DNA of 64,000 nucleotides from Saprospiraceae bacterium (GCA_016710115.1 JADJLN010000002.1:124001-188000); one strand, 5' to 3'. Shown: positions 48,502-59,660, numbered from the stretch's first letter. Notes: generated by a model from the letters alone, not told the origin. Translations and numbers: made by a program.

Positions 48502-49888
48502 CCCTGTCGCAATTCCAGCGTTGGTCCGGGAATCCGTGGATTACCTGGTCTGAACCGTCGACTGTCGATCGCCTGGTGCAGCGAGTCTTGAGGCGATGCG
48601 TAAACCCGAGGGCACAGTCGGTTGCACACACATGAGTGATCGATCCAGGGGAATGCAGCAGACAGCCAGTCTTGTATTGCAGCTTTTTTAAGGTATTCTT
48701 CTGCCTCAGAACAGAGAACATCCGGTTGGAAAGAGTCAGCGAATGTAAAGCGAGTGTTGACGATCTCCTGTTCTGGCAATGTGACCCCGTCCTGAAGAAG
48801 AAACAGGATGCTTCCGGCCATGAATGTCAGGAACAAAGTATTGTGTAATTGAGTAGATGATCCGCTTCATTGAAATCCTGAAAGGGTAAGGAATAACAAC
48901 GGAATGAAACAGATTTTCAACACCATTCAGATCAAGCACAGTGAAGAGAATGGGAATGCGAAATCCCTGGTTGCCCGTGCTGAAGCATGCCGGAAAGATT
49001 CGGGTGTCTGCTGGAGACCAGGGGCCAAATAACCGGATTGTACCTGGATGAATCAGTCATGGAGCATCTCTTGACGGACTGGTGTCAACATGAATCTGGA
49101 GACGAATCAACAGGCAAACGGATCAACAAGCAAACGGATCAACTGTATGGTGGATAAACTGGCAGGCGGATCGACAGGAGGGCAGATCAACTGTATGGTG
49201 GATAAACTGGCAGGCGGATCAACTGACAAGAGGATCAACAGACAGACGGATCGGATGGTACTGCGCCAGGACATCACACGAACGGTAGTTGGAGAGATGG
49301 GTGAAGTCACTGGGAATGGAATGAGCAGACAAGAGATCGCATCCAGTATTCCAGTCACAATGCTTGGCAATGTACCGTCAGGAGTGCGAGTGATCCACTT
49401 ATCCGAGACACACCATCAAGGGGTACGATGCAGGTCAGCCGGTCTGGTGCAAAGGGGTGTTCAGCCGCCGGATGTGATAAGCGACAGGTTGCGAACTGAT
49501 CGTCGTGTCATGAAGATGGGTTGGACAAACCATGTATTCATTGGATTGGGAATGCTGCATGACCAGGCTGATCCTTAGAATATGAACACGTATCCGGATA
49601 GGACAACCATCCGGGTCGTTACGGAATAAGTCGGTCGTATCAAGATCCGGAAGAGACTGGATCCGATGCGAAAAGCCAACGTTTGATGTCCTGTCCCGGA
49701 CAGTCATGGATGACTGTGGATGCCGGGGCCAGTGATGTCAGACAGATACACAGATCAGGAACAGCTCCGCACCAGGGGACTGTACCTGAAAATGAATTTC
49801 CTGAGTTTTGCTCTCTTTCCTGTGCCAGGCTGCCCGCAAAAGAGCGGGTAGCCTGTTTTTCATTTTTCTGCGCAGACGTGCGAAGTCT
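48502..49888. other. Gene-poor stretch with possible broken small ORFs
   Basis: No intact recognised gene. On the plus strand ATG 48904 opens MKQIFNTIQIKHSEENGNAK..., which ends at 49035; a shifted phase continues with CLLETRGQITGLYLDESVM and EHLLTDWCQHESGDES, so a small protein of about 95 residues may be broken here. On the minus strand 48483-48836 has a protein-like N-terminus (MFLTFMAGSILFLLQDGVTL) but an unconvincing tail. A GGATCAAC-rich repeat lies at 49105-49255. Confidence 0.35.
49105..49255 (+). repeat. Tandem repeat rich in GGATCAAC and TGGATAAACTGGCAGG
   Basis: The segment from GATCAACTGTATGG through GCAGGCGGATC occurs twice, about 51 bp apart (49136 and 49187), and is flanked by shorter ACGGATCAAC units. 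Both strands are open over it, so translated ORFs here are not evidence of a gene. Confidence 0.7.
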
Positions 49889-51753
49889 TTAATTACCCAC
49901 CCCCAAATTCCTGGCTTGTTGGATATCCTGTGCGGCCTCTCCTGAACGTCCTAACCCTTCCAGTGCCCTGGCCCGCTGTTGATAATACAGCCCTTCCGTT
50001 TGCTTCAATCGGATAGCGGTGTTGAAATCCTCCAGAGCCAACTCGAATTTACCCTGGTTTGTCCGGACGACCCCTCGTTCATACAGGATGTCCGGATCAT
50101 TGGGTTTGTATTTCAGATATTCCGTGTGATCCTTTTCTGCATTGACAAAATCCTGGCTGGAGATGTAGATCAGTGACCGGTTGAGATAGCCGTTGGCATT
50201 ATCCGGGTCAAGTTCCAATCCCTTATTCACATCTGTGAGAGCCATTTGCAGATTACCCATCATCCCGTAAACGGCTGCGCGGTTGATATACAGTTCCCCC
50301 AATTCAGGATCCAGTTCTATGCCTCGCGAATAATCAGCGAGCGCTTCCTTGATCTTGCCCTGATCGAAGTACAGTTTGCCACGGCTGTTATACGTATTGG
50401 CCTTTTCCTTCAATTCAGGGAGGTGTTGTAGTCCAGGATGGCACGATCATAGTCCTTGAGTTCCCGGTAGTATCGTGCGCGGTTGTTGTATGGCGTGTTG
50501 ATATTTTGATAATACTTCAGGACATGGGTCCACAGGGTTCCACCGTTTTCCCAGACCTTGTTTTGCTGGAAGGTCAATACACCCAGCACAAGCAGCCAGA
50601 CCCAGACAACGCCTTTGATAGCGCCGGCATATCGGGGCTGGTCCAACCATCCCTTCAGCCAGGACAACAACATGAAAATCAATCCCAGGTAGGGGATGTA
50701 CGTGAATCGATCTGCCAGGTAACCCTGTCCGGCCGCCAGGATCTGTAGCAGGAACATGACATTGAAGGTGAAGAAGGCAATGCCGAAAACATAGGCTCGC
50801 TGGTCATTCTTCCACCATCTCCAGGCGAGATAACCCACGATAATAACCCCGATCGGGGAGGCGTAGAAATATCCCGGGATCTCCGCCTCATATGGATAGA
50901 GAGGAGACATCCGATAGGGGACCAGAAACTTGACCAGATAAAGGGAGTAACTGTACATCCCCACCATCAACCGGTCGAGGAAGGAATAGGCAGTGATGTC
51001 TTCAAGTGATTCGTTGGCTGATAACATATATACACCCAGCAGGCCGACTGCCAGCGACAGCAGAAAATAGGGCCATTTCTCCAGCACAAGTGAAAGCTTC
51101 AATGGTCGGCGCCGAAGATAGTCTACACAAAGCATGCTCAATGGCAGGGTTACTGCCTGGATCTTACTCAACAGAGACAGGGTAAAGAGTACCAGCATGA
51201 GGAGAACCAGCCTGGGTGCTTTTCGATCCCGGTCGAGATACCGGATATAAGTCAATAGCGCTCCGAGATAGAATACGCCGAACAGGACATCCTTCCGTTC
51301 GGTGATCCAGGTGACGGATTCAACTCGCATGGGGTGGATGCCGAAGATCAGAGCACCGATCAAAGCCAGGAAAGCATTCATGCCCAGCCCCTGCAGGATA
51401 CGATATACCAGAAATACGCAAGCCAGGTGAAGGATCAGATTGTTGACATGAAAAGCGGTCGGGTTCAGACCGAAAAGATGTTTTTCGATGGCAAATGTCA
51501 GAATGGTCAACGGGTTGTAGTTTCCGATGACATCGGAGGTAAAGATGCCTTTGATCGCCTCCCAGTTGAAGGTGGCCAGATTCGGGTTTTCCAGGATGTT
51601 GACATCGTCGTCCCAATTCACAAAGCCATTGCTCAGGCTGTTGAAAAAGAAGATTGCGGTGATTACTACGGCGATCCAGGGAAACCATTGTTCTATGCCT
51701 CCGGATTGGGTATGGACAGGCTTGTTCTTTACCTGCTTTTTGGTCTTGGCCAT
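49889..51753 (-). CDS. TMTC-like membrane glycosyltransferase with C-terminal TPR repeats, frameshifted
   Basis: About 620 residues when joined. The N-terminal ~400 residues are polytopic (about ten helices) with NGFVNWDDDVNILENPNL, an early acidic loop typical of PMT/TMTC GT-C proteins, and HPMRVESVTWITERKDVLFGVFYL. The C-terminal part has at least five TPR units (NNRARYYRELKDYDRAILDYN, YNSRGKLYFDQGKIKEALADYSRGIELDP and so on). A single-base shift near 50410 splits the gene inside the TPR region; phases continue without a gap. Proteins of this design are common in Bacteroidota; the acceptor is unknown. Confidence 0.8.
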
Positions 51754-51899
51754 GAGTTCCTGGTTTTGGGTGTTTCAGGTCTTGGTGTACAGTCAAATTT
51801 CAGGCCTCTTTTCTTCTGTATGGGATCAGAAGGGAACAGACCAGCTGCTAAAATAGTAAGAAGGTGTTCAACCAGCAGACAGTCCGTACTTTTGGATCG

Positions 51900-53201
51900 A
51901 TGTCCTTCCTTGCACTTTTCCAACGACCTGCCTTGCGCTGGCTACTTCGGCAGCGTGCTGTCTATCGTTGGGGAAGCCGTGTGATCATCCTGTTGGGGTT
52001 GGTGGCCCTGTTGGCTGACTTCCTTGCCGGGTCCAGGCCATTGTACTGTCAGTATGCAGGTCGGCATCACTTACCTGTCGTGGAATCCTGGATTGTCGGT
52101 ACAGGAGCGATCACCTGGCCTGCAGAATTTCATCGGAATACCTGGCATGACCTCCCTTATGACAACGTGGTCTTCCCTCCGGTGCCTTATAGTCCGGGTG
52201 ATTTGCATTTGAAGGGACGACAGAATCTGAGTCCATGGGGAAACCAACCGGTGTCTTCCTGGCGATATCGGCACTGGTTGGGTACCGATCATCTGGGTCG
52301 GGATGTACTGGCCGGCATGATCCATGGCACCCGATCTGCGTTGCTTGTCGGGTTGTTCGGTACAGGGATAGCCTTGATCATCGGGATCTGGTTGGGCGGA
52401 ATGGCCGGTTATTATGGAGACGATCGCCTGAAAGCCGGACCAATTTGCCTGATGGGCATCCTCGTAGGCACAACATTGGGTGCGTTCCTTTCACTTCAGT
52501 TGATTCGTCATCCGGCAGGGCAGGAAGGACCCACTTGGTTGCTCCTTTCAGGTGCGTTGCTGATGCTCGTATTGTGGATCTTCGGTTTTGCCCGGATCGG
52601 TCGATGGATCGATGGTCAGTTGCAAACCAGGACGTTCAGGGTGCCACTGGATCTGATCTTGATGAGGATCGTAGAGGCTGTTCAATCCCTGCCCGGTTTG
52701 TTGTTACTGCTCGCCCTGGTGCCTCTTTTTACGGTGCCATCCATCTGGAATGTCGTGATCATTGTCGGGTTGATCCGGTGGCCGGGATTTGCCCGGTTTG
52801 TGCGTGGAGAATTGCTCAAGATCAGGGAGATGCCCTATCTGGAGGCTGCCTGGCTGGCGGGCATCCCACATCCACGCATCCTGTGGCGACACGCCCTGCC
52901 AAATGCGTTACAACCCGTGCTGGTCCTGGTCGCATTCGGCATTTCTTCCGGTGTACTGATCGAAGCGTTTCTTTCTTTTCTGGGATTGGGTGTTCCGGCT
53001 GATGATGTGACCTGGGGAACACTTCTCAATATGGCACGAAAACAATTCAGTGATTGGTGGTTGGCCGTCTTCCCGGGATTGGGTATTTTTATAACTGTGG
53101 CCGCATTCAATCTTTTTGGTGAAGCTGTTCAGGACAGCCTGGATGAACGTCAACCTTATTTGCCCGACAGGAAGCGGGATAGAGGGGACGGTTCGGCCTA
53201 G
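51900..53201 (+). CDS. Oligopeptide/dipeptide ABC transporter permease (OppC/DppC family)
   Basis: About 433 residues. The periplasmic loop ends at HWLGTDHLGRDVLAGMIHGTRSALLVG, the hallmark of OppC-type permeases, and the EAA loop is EAAWLAGIPHPRILWRHALPNALQPVLV. A long first loop (LYCQYAGRHHLPVVESW) and an inserted membrane segment make it larger than E. coli OppC, as in other Bacteroidota. ATG 51900 is preferred to GTG 51864. No partner OppA/B/D/F gene is nearby. Confidence 0.85.
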   Translation: MSFLALFQRPALRWLLRQRAVYRWGSRVIILLGLVALLADFLAGSRPLYCQYAGRHHLPVVESWIVGTGAITWPAEFHRNTWHDLPYDNVVFPPVPYSPGDLHLKGRQNLSPWGNQPVSSWRYRHWLGTDHLGRDVLAGMIHGTRSALLVGLFGTGIALIIGIWLGGMAGYYGDDRLKAGPICLMGILVGTTLGAFLSLQLIRHPAGQEGPTWLLLSGALLMLVLWIFGFARIGRWIDGQLQTRTFRVPLDLILMRIVEAVQSLPGLLLLLALVPLFTVPSIWNVVIIVGLIRWPGFARFVRGELLKIREMPYLEAAWLAGIPHPRILWRHALPNALQPVLVLVAFGISSGVLIEAFLSFLGLGVPADDVTWGTLLNMARKQFSDWWLAVFPGLGIFITVAAFNLFGEAVQDSLDERQPYLPDRKRDRGDGSA

Positions 53202-53416
53202 TATTTCTTCCGCATGTTTTTGGGAAAGAGATTGGACTTTCCACGTTTCATCGACATCTCTCCTTTTTTGTTCAATTTGACACTGTCTGCCTTCTCATTG
53301 GCAGGGCAACCTGACTTGCTGGAGCCACAGGATGGGGTCAAAAACAGGATGCCACAGGCAAAAAGAAAGAGGAGAAACCAGGAGCGAAGTGGGCGAAATG
53401 AACGATGGGGCATCAT
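53198..53416 (-). CDS. Small lipoprotein, conserved Bacteroidota type
   Basis: A 72-residue protein with signal peptide and lipobox (FLTPSCGSSKSG) and a basic tail (KKGEMSMKRGKSNLFPKNMRKKY). Similar short secreted proteins with a GCPAN segment and basic tail occur widely in this phylum. Function unknown. Its stop overlaps the end of the convergent permease gene by four bases. Confidence 0.6.
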   Translation of the reverse strand: MMPHRSFRPLRSWFLLFLFACGILFLTPSCGSSKSGCPANEKADSVKLNKKGEMSMKRGKSNLFPKNMRKKY

Positions 53417-53579
53417 ATTCAGGCAATTTCAAGAGGCGAAATTCAACTATTTAGGTCCTAAACGCCCCGGAAAGGGTGAAATTATGCCTTTTTTTCACAC
53501 TATTGGTCAAAACCCTTGTTGAATAAAGGGTTCTACAGCTATTTTGCCCCGAATCGTTCACATTACAAAAATACCTAAA

Positions 53580-53852
53580 ATGAACAAAGGAGATCTGATC
53601 AACAAGATCGCTAACGACGCAGACATCACCAAGGCACAAGCTGCTGAGGCGCTCAACGCGGTTATCAACGGCATAGGTGGTACATTGAAGGCAGGTGACA
53701 AAGTCACCCTGGTTGGCTTCGGTACATTCTCTATCAGCAAGCGTGAAGCGCGCTCCGGCCGCAACCCACAAACTGGCAAAACGATCCAGATCGCTGCCAA
53801 GAACGTGGTTAAGTTCAAGCCTGGAAAAGAACTGGCTGACGACGTCAACTAA
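53580..53852 (+). CDS. HU-family DNA-binding protein
   Basis: A 90-residue HU protein: MNKGDLINKIANDADITKAQAAEALNAVI, GFGTFSISKREARSGRNPQTG (the DNA-binding arm with RNPQTG) and KFKPGKEL. ATG 53580 gives the standard N-terminus. A strong terminator follows. Confidence 0.95.
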   Translation: MNKGDLINKIANDADITKAQAAEALNAVINGIGGTLKAGDKVTLVGFGTFSISKREARSGRNPQTGKTIQIAAKNVVKFKPGKELADDVN

Positions 53853-53874
53853 GTTTTACTCCATGCAATTGCAC

Positions 53875-53903
53875 AAAAGGGCAGTCCTGGTGACTGCCCT
53901 TTT
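53875..53903 (+). terminator. Terminator after the HU gene
   Basis: AAAAGGGCAGTC pairs perfectly with GACTGCCCTTTT around a CTGGT loop, followed by a T-rich stretch. Confidence 0.9.
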
Positions 53904-53962
53904 GTCTTTCTGGCCCAAGCAAATTCCCTACCTTTGAGGCCCAACGAGAAACCCACCCCCCA

Positions 53963-54805
53963 ATGAGTCAAATTGCGGAACTTCAACGCATCGCCAGTCA
54001 AGTCCGCCGGGATATTGTCCGGATGGTCTCACAGGCAAAAAGTGGTCATCCAGGCGGTTCGCTGGGATGTGCCGACTTCCTGACCGCTCTCTACTTCCAC
54101 ACCATGGACCGGCAACCCGGATTTTCCATGTCAGGTGAACAGGAAGACATGTTCTTCCTCTCCAACGGTCATATCTCTCCGGTTTGGTACAGTGTTCTGG
54201 CTCGGTCGGGGTATTTTCCTGTCCCCGAACTCGCTACATTTCGTCACATCGACAGCCGGCTCCAGGGCCATCCGACCACACACGAAGGGTTGCCCGGTGT
54301 CCGTGTAGCGTCCGGTTCACTCGGCCAGGGGATGAGTGTCGCCATCGGTGCTGCACTCAGCAAGAAGCTGGACAAGGATCACCACATGGTCTACTGCCTG
54401 ACCGGTGACGGTGAACTCCAGGAAGGCCAGGTATGGGAGGCAGCTTTGTTTGCCGCTCATCACCGGGTCGACAATCTGATCGTCACAGTGGATTGGAACG
54501 GGCAGCAGATCGATGGATCTACAGATCATGTGATGTCGCTTGGCGACCTTCCGGCCAAATGGACCGCCTTTGGATGGGATGTTCTCCACATGCAGGGAAA
54601 TGACATGAGCGACGTGGTCCGTGTCCTGGATCAGGCAAAAGAACATTCCGGAAAAGGAAAACCAGTCGTGATCCTCATGAAAACAGAGATGGGCGCCGGC
54701 GTCGACTTCATGATGGGCTCACACAAATGGCATGGTGTCGCCCCCAATGCCGAGCAGACCGAAACCGCATTGGCACAGCTTGCTGAAACTCTCGGAGACT
54801 ATTGA
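53963..54805 (+). CDS. Transketolase, N-terminal (TPP-binding) subunit
   Basis: 280 residues covering the first third of transketolase. SGHPGGSLGCADFL and HPTTHEGLPGV lie near the active site; the TPP/Mg motif is GDGELQEGQVWEAALFAAHHRVDNLIVTVDWNGQQ. It is one half of a split transketolase, an arrangement common in Bacteroidota and archaea; the next gene supplies the pyrimidine-binding and C-terminal domains. Pentose phosphate pathway, cytosol. Confidence 0.95.
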   Translation: MSQIAELQRIASQVRRDIVRMVSQAKSGHPGGSLGCADFLTALYFHTMDRQPGFSMSGEQEDMFFLSNGHISPVWYSVLARSGYFPVPELATFRHIDSRLQGHPTTHEGLPGVRVASGSLGQGMSVAIGAALSKKLDKDHHMVYCLTGDGELQEGQVWEAALFAAHHRVDNLIVTVDWNGQQIDGSTDHVMSLGDLPAKWTAFGWDVLHMQGNDMSDVVRVLDQAKEHSGKGKPVVILMKTEMGAGVDFMMGSHKWHGVAPNAEQTETALAQLAETLGDY

Positions 54806-54807
54806 AC

Positions 54808-55794
54808 ATGGAAACGCAAACATCAACTGATACCCTCTTTGGCCGATTCAAGGTCACCGGAAAAAAGGCCACTCGCGATGGATTCGGCACCGGACTGCAC
54901 CAGGTCGGAGCAACAAAAGCGAATGTAGTGGCACTCTGTGCTGACCTTCTTGGCTCTCTGAAAATGGATGATTTTGTCCGCGATTGGCCCGAACGTTTCT
55001 TCCAGGTGGGGATCTCCGAAGCCAATATGATGGGGGTCGCAGCCGGACTCGCCACGGCAGGCAAAATACCTTACACAGGGACCTTTGCCAATTTTTCTAC
55101 TGGTCGTGTGTATGACCAGATCCGCCAGTCCATTGCCTATTCTCATAAAAATGTCAAGATCTGTGCGTCACACGCTGGCCTTACCCTGGGTGAGGATGGA
55201 GCCACGCACCAGATCCTGGAAGATATCGGGCTCATGAAAATGCTGCCGGGTATGACGGTGATCAACCCCTGTGATGCCAACCAGACCCATGCAGCTACGG
55301 GGGCCATTGCCGATCATCAAGGCCCGGTATATCTGCGCTTTGGCCGGCCCAACTGGCCGGTGTTCATTCCCGCTGACGAGCCCTTCATTATTGGCAAGGC
55401 TCTTCCGATCAAACGGGGAGAGTCCGTTTCCATTTTTGCCACCGGCCACCTGGTCTGGCAGGCCATGGAAGCTGTCACGATGCTCGAAGCGCAGGGCATT
55501 TCCTGCGAGCTGATCAATATCCATACGATCAAACCCCTGGATGAAGCCGCTATTATCGAATCCGTGAGCCGCACAGGCTGCGCGGTCAGCTGTGAGGAAC
55601 ATAACCGTCTGGGCGGTTTGGGAGATAGCATTGCACAAACCCTTGCCCGGCACCGTCCGGCACCTCAGGAATATGTCGCCGTCGATGACAGCTTTGGCGA
55701 AAGCGGCAAACCGGAAGAACTACTCGTAAAATACGGGCTCGCGCCCCAGGACATCGTTCATGCCGTCCACCGCGCGATCAAACGGAAAGGCTGA
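54808..55794 (+). CDS. Transketolase, C-terminal subunit
   Basis: About 328 residues. FFQVGISEANMMGVAAGLATAGKIPYTGTFANF is the pyrimidine-domain core with the catalytic glutamate, SHAGLTLGEDGATHQILEDIGLMK and PGMTVINPCDANQ follow, and the C-terminal domain has EEHNRLGGLGDSIA. It starts two bases after the TGA of the N-terminal subunit (ATG 54808), so the two are translationally coupled. Confidence 0.95.
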   Translation: METQTSTDTLFGRFKVTGKKATRDGFGTGLHQVGATKANVVALCADLLGSLKMDDFVRDWPERFFQVGISEANMMGVAAGLATAGKIPYTGTFANFSTGRVYDQIRQSIAYSHKNVKICASHAGLTLGEDGATHQILEDIGLMKMLPGMTVINPCDANQTHAATGAIADHQGPVYLRFGRPNWPVFIPADEPFIIGKALPIKRGESVSIFATGHLVWQAMEAVTMLEAQGISCELINIHTIKPLDEAAIIESVSRTGCAVSCEEHNRLGGLGDSIAQTLARHRPAPQEYVAVDDSFGESGKPEELLVKYGLAPQDIVHAVHRAIKRKG

Positions 55795-55795
55795 T

Positions 55796-56941
55796 ATGAA
55801 ATTCAACACCAAAGTCATCCACGCCGGCATCGAACCCGATCCGACGACTGGGGCCATCATGACCCCGATCTATCAGACATCAACCTATGTGCAAGCCGCA
55901 CCGGGTGATCATAAGGGGTATGAATATGCCCGCACACAGAATCCAACCCGCAATGTGCTGGAGAAGAATCTTGCTGCCCTGGAAAATGGAGCAGACGGAA
56001 TCTGTTTCGGTTCCGGTCTGGCAGCTATGGATGCCATTCTCAAATTGCTCCGGTCGGGCGATGAAGTTATTTCGACCAATGATCTGTATGGCGGTTCCTA
56101 CCGATTGATCAAGAAGATTTTCGAACCCTTTGGCCTGAAGTCGAAGTTTATCGATATGACCCGGATCGAGGAACTGGAGAAGGCGATCAGCCCCGACACC
56201 CGTCTGATCTGGATCGAGACCCCCACCAACCCGCTGCTCAGCATTGTCGATATTCAAGCCGTTTGCGATGTAGCCCGCGCGAAAGGGATCATGACCTGCG
56301 TGGATAATACCTTCGCCTCCCCGTATCTTCAGACACCCCTGGATCTGGGAGCTGATCTGGTGCTTCATTCCGCAACGAAATACCTGGGTGGACACTCTGA
56401 CCTGGTGCTGGGTGCCGTAGTGGCCAAAACCCAGGAACTGGCCGACAAGCTTCATTTCGTTCAGAATGCTTCCGGCGGTGTGTGTGGCCCGATGGACAGT
56501 TTCCTCGTGCTACGCGGTATCAAGACATTGCATCTTCGTGTCCAGCGGGCCTGTGACAATGCCCGGAAGATCGCGGCCTTCCTGGAAGACCACCCGAAAG
56601 TGGGACGGGTATTACATCCCGGACTAAAAAGTCACCCGCACCATGAACTGGCTTCTCGCCAGATGAGAGACTTCGGGGCGATGGTTTCTTTTGATCTCAA
56701 AGATGACAGCATCGAAAAGGCAACCACTGTCCTGAGTGGCACGCATCTCTTTTCGTTGGCCGAGTCCCTGGGCGGAGTTGAGTCCTTGATCGGGCACCCG
56801 TCTTCCATGACCCATGCATCGATTCCAAGAGAGGACAGGATCAGGAACGGTCTGACCGACAGTCTTATTCGACTCAGTGTCGGCGTTGAGGATGTCGATG
56901 ATCTGATCGCGGATCTGGCTGCGGCACTGGAGAAGGTCTGA
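55796..56941 (+). CDS. Cystathionine gamma-synthase / methionine gamma-lyase family PLP enzyme
   Basis: 381 residues of the Cys/Met-metabolism PLP family. YEYARTQNPTRNVLEKNLAALE, the PLP lysine in HSATKYLGGHSDLVLG, and ESLGGVESLIGHPSSMTHAS near the end are diagnostic. Members make cystathionine, or split cystathionine or methionine; sequence alone does not decide here, though cystathionine gamma-synthase or -lyase is most likely. ATG 55796 overlaps the transketolase stop region, so it may be in the same operon. Confidence 0.85.
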   Translation: MKFNTKVIHAGIEPDPTTGAIMTPIYQTSTYVQAAPGDHKGYEYARTQNPTRNVLEKNLAALENGADGICFGSGLAAMDAILKLLRSGDEVISTNDLYGGSYRLIKKIFEPFGLKSKFIDMTRIEELEKAISPDTRLIWIETPTNPLLSIVDIQAVCDVARAKGIMTCVDNTFASPYLQTPLDLGADLVLHSATKYLGGHSDLVLGAVVAKTQELADKLHFVQNASGGVCGPMDSFLVLRGIKTLHLRVQRACDNARKIAAFLEDHPKVGRVLHPGLKSHPHHELASRQMRDFGAMVSFDLKDDSIEKATTVLSGTHLFSLAESLGGVESLIGHPSSMTHASIPREDRIRNGLTDSLIRLSVGVEDVDDLIADLAAALEKV

Positions 56942-57122
56942 ACCCGCACCCCGTTTTGCAGGCTCCGGCCAGGAGCGCTTGAACGGTAGCACAAATTGGA
57001 CATTGCGGATGGATTGGATGGTGTTAAATGAATCCTAAAACCGGCGTACGAAAACCAGGTTTGCGTATTTTGAGTCACCAACCACAGCAAACAAGAGGCG
57101 TTCACTCTGATCAATCTCTATC

Positions 57123-57824
57123 ATGGCCTCTTACCCTGAGCGTCATCTGCCCATCAGTGCCTGGGCTGAAGACGACCGTCCACGTGAAAAACTGCTGCTC
57201 AAAAGTGCCGCGGTATTGTCTGATGCCGAATTGCTGGCTATCCTGCTTGGTTCCGGTTCGCGAAATGAATCTGCGGTAGGACTGGCGAGGCGCATCCTCG
57301 ATCAATATCAGCACAACCTCAATGATTTGGGCAGAACGACGATCCCGGATCTGATGAAGTTCAAAGGCATTGGTGAAGCCAAGGCGATCACCCTGCTGGC
57401 CGCCATGGAACTCGGTCGACGTCGGCAACATAAGGAAGCCCGTTCACTGCCAGCGATAAGGAATTCAGAGGACGCATACCGGCTCTTGCAACCGTTGGTT
57501 GCTGATCTGGATCATGAACAATTCTGGCTCATCCTGCTCAATCGGGCACATCAGGTCATGCATCTCGAACAGGTGAGTGCAGGTGGGGTTTCTGGCACTG
57601 TTGTCGATCCGAAGATCATCTTCCGGCATGCCTTGAATGCACTGGCCTCCTCCATCATCCTGTGCCATAATCATCCTTCAGGGAATACCAGGCCAAGTCC
57701 TTCCGACCTGGAAATTACCAAACGGCTCAAGCTGGCGGGTCAGCAACTGGAGATCCCCGTGGTCGATCATCTCATTGTGACACATCGCGGATATTATTCG
57801 TTTGCCGATGAAGGCATCCTGTAA
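57123..57824 (+). CDS. radC: RadC/JAB-domain protein
   Basis: 233 residues. An N-terminal helix-hairpin-helix (LMKFKGIGEAKAITLLAAMELG) precedes a JAMM/JAB domain with HNHPSGNTRPSPSDLEITKRL, the zinc-binding HxHx...SxxD motif, and VVDHLIVT. RadC proteins were named for DNA repair but the role is unsettled. Intact, full length. Confidence 0.95.
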   Translation: MASYPERHLPISAWAEDDRPREKLLLKSAAVLSDAELLAILLGSGSRNESAVGLARRILDQYQHNLNDLGRTTIPDLMKFKGIGEAKAITLLAAMELGRRRQHKEARSLPAIRNSEDAYRLLQPLVADLDHEQFWLILLNRAHQVMHLEQVSAGGVSGTVVDPKIIFRHALNALASSIILCHNHPSGNTRPSPSDLEITKRLKLAGQQLEIPVVDHLIVTHRGYYSFADEGIL

Positions 57825-57912
57825 AGCGATCAGGAGTAGATGCCGAATGTGAAGGCAGGTCGAACATTCCGCTGGCAGCAGCGTTGAGGATGTTCGTACC
57901 TTCGCCATCATT

Positions 57913-59660
57913 ATGGAATCCGGAAAATTTGACCTTCATCTGCTTGGCCGTGTCCTGGCATTGGCCCGACCATACAGGAGGCAATTCATCACATCCGGTA
58001 TCCTGGCAGTCCTGTTAGCCCCTCTGGCCACCTCTCGGCCATTGCTCATCCAGCAAATGGTGGATCATCATATCCTGATTCCCGATGCTTCCGGGCTTCT
58101 CTTTATGACACTGATCATTATCGCCGTGTTGATCATCGAGGTGCTGATGCGTTATGTCTTTATTTATACGACCAACCTTCTGGGTCAGAATGTGATCAAG
58201 GATCTCCGTGTCCGGGTATTCAATCATATCACTCACCTGAAGCTGAGATACTTCGATAAAACACCGATCGGCACCTCTACAACCCGCACCATCAACGATA
58301 TCCAGACCATTAATGATGTGTTTTCTCAGGGCACCATCACCATCCTGGCCGATCTGCTGACTGTGGTGACGGTCCTGATTATCATGCTGATCACCAGTTG
58401 GAAACTCACGGCGATATGCATGCTCACCATGCCCTTTCTGATCATTGCATCCTATGTTTTCAAGGAGAAGGTCAAAGCTGCGTTTCAGAAGGTGCGGAAT
58501 CAGCTGCAGAAAATGAATTCCTTTCTCCAGGAGCATATTACAGGGATGCGCATTGTTCAGATCTTTACAGCGGAAAGCCGGGAACGTGATAAATTCCGGT
58601 TGATCAACCGGGCATATACCCAGGCCAACCTGGATTCCATCACGGCCTATGCCGTCTTTTTTCCGATTGTAGAAATCATTTCAGCGGCTTCCCTGGCTCT
58701 GATGATCTGGTGGGGTGCCTATTCGGCCATCGGAGGGGAAGTGACATTGGGCGCACTGATTGCCTTCCCACTCTACCTTAGTATGTTGTTTCGTCCGATC
58801 CGGATGCTGGCAGACAAGTTCAATACCTTACAGATGGGACTGGTTGCCGCTGACAGGGTGTTTGGTGTTCTGGACAACCGGGAGTTTATCCAGAATACGG
58901 GCACCTGGGCACCCGACCGAATCCGGGGGAGGTTATCTTTGATCATGTCAGTTTTTCATATGATGGGGAACATCCTGTACTTAGGGATGTTAGTTTTCAG
59001 GTAGTAGTAGGTAAAACACTGGTTATTGTCGGAAGTATCGGGTCTGGGAAATCCACCATTGTCAATATCCTCAACCGGTTCTATGATATTCAGGAAGGGG
59101 AGATTCGGGTGGATGGTCGTTCGATCATGGAATATTAATTGACTGCACTTCGCCGCCGAATTGCCAATGTTCTCCAGGATGTCTTTCTTTTTTCAGGGAC
59201 CGTCATGGACAACATTACACTCAAGGATCCATCGATCACATCGGAGCAGGTCTATGCCTCTGCACGCATGATCGGTGCAGAGGAATTTATCCTGCGGCTG
59301 CCGGGGGGATATGATTTTCAGGTTCAGGAACGTGGCGCCACCCTGTCTATGGGTCAACGGCAGTTGATCTCATTTGTCCGTGCACTGGTGTTCGATCCGG
59401 ATATCCTGATCCTGGATGAAGCGACATCCTCCATCGACACAGAAACGGAGCAGGTCATCCAGCATGCGATCGAAACCATGATCGCCAGCCGAACCTCCAT
59501 CGTGATCGCTCACCGCCTGTCGACTATCCGACATGCCAGTCAAATCATGGTCCTGGAGCAAGGTGTCTGTCTGGAATTTGGCACGCATGATGAATTGATG
59601 GCAAATGAACAAGGTCGGTACCGGGAGCTGGTTGATCTCCAGTTTTCGCTGATTGAATAG
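57913..59660 (+). CDS. ABC exporter half-transporter (MsbA/MdlB type), with one frameshift and one in-frame stop
   Basis: About 580 residues when repaired. A six-helix membrane domain (RRQFITSGILAVLLAPL... IIAVLIIEVLMRYVFIYT) is followed by an ATPase domain with Walker A GSIGSGKST, signature LSMGQRQLISFVRAL, Walker B ILILDEATSSID and H-loop IVIAHRLSTI. The frame shifts near 58928 (before VIFDHVSFSYDGEHPVL), and TAA at 59136-59138 replaces the Glu expected in RSIMEYELTALRRRI. Both are single-base events. Substrate unknown; the family includes lipid and drug exporters. Confidence 0.85.

Noticed and set aside
49090..49578. 162-residue plus-strand ORF
   Set aside because: Its first third is tandem repeat and the rest has no coding character; the strongest coding signal there is in another frame.
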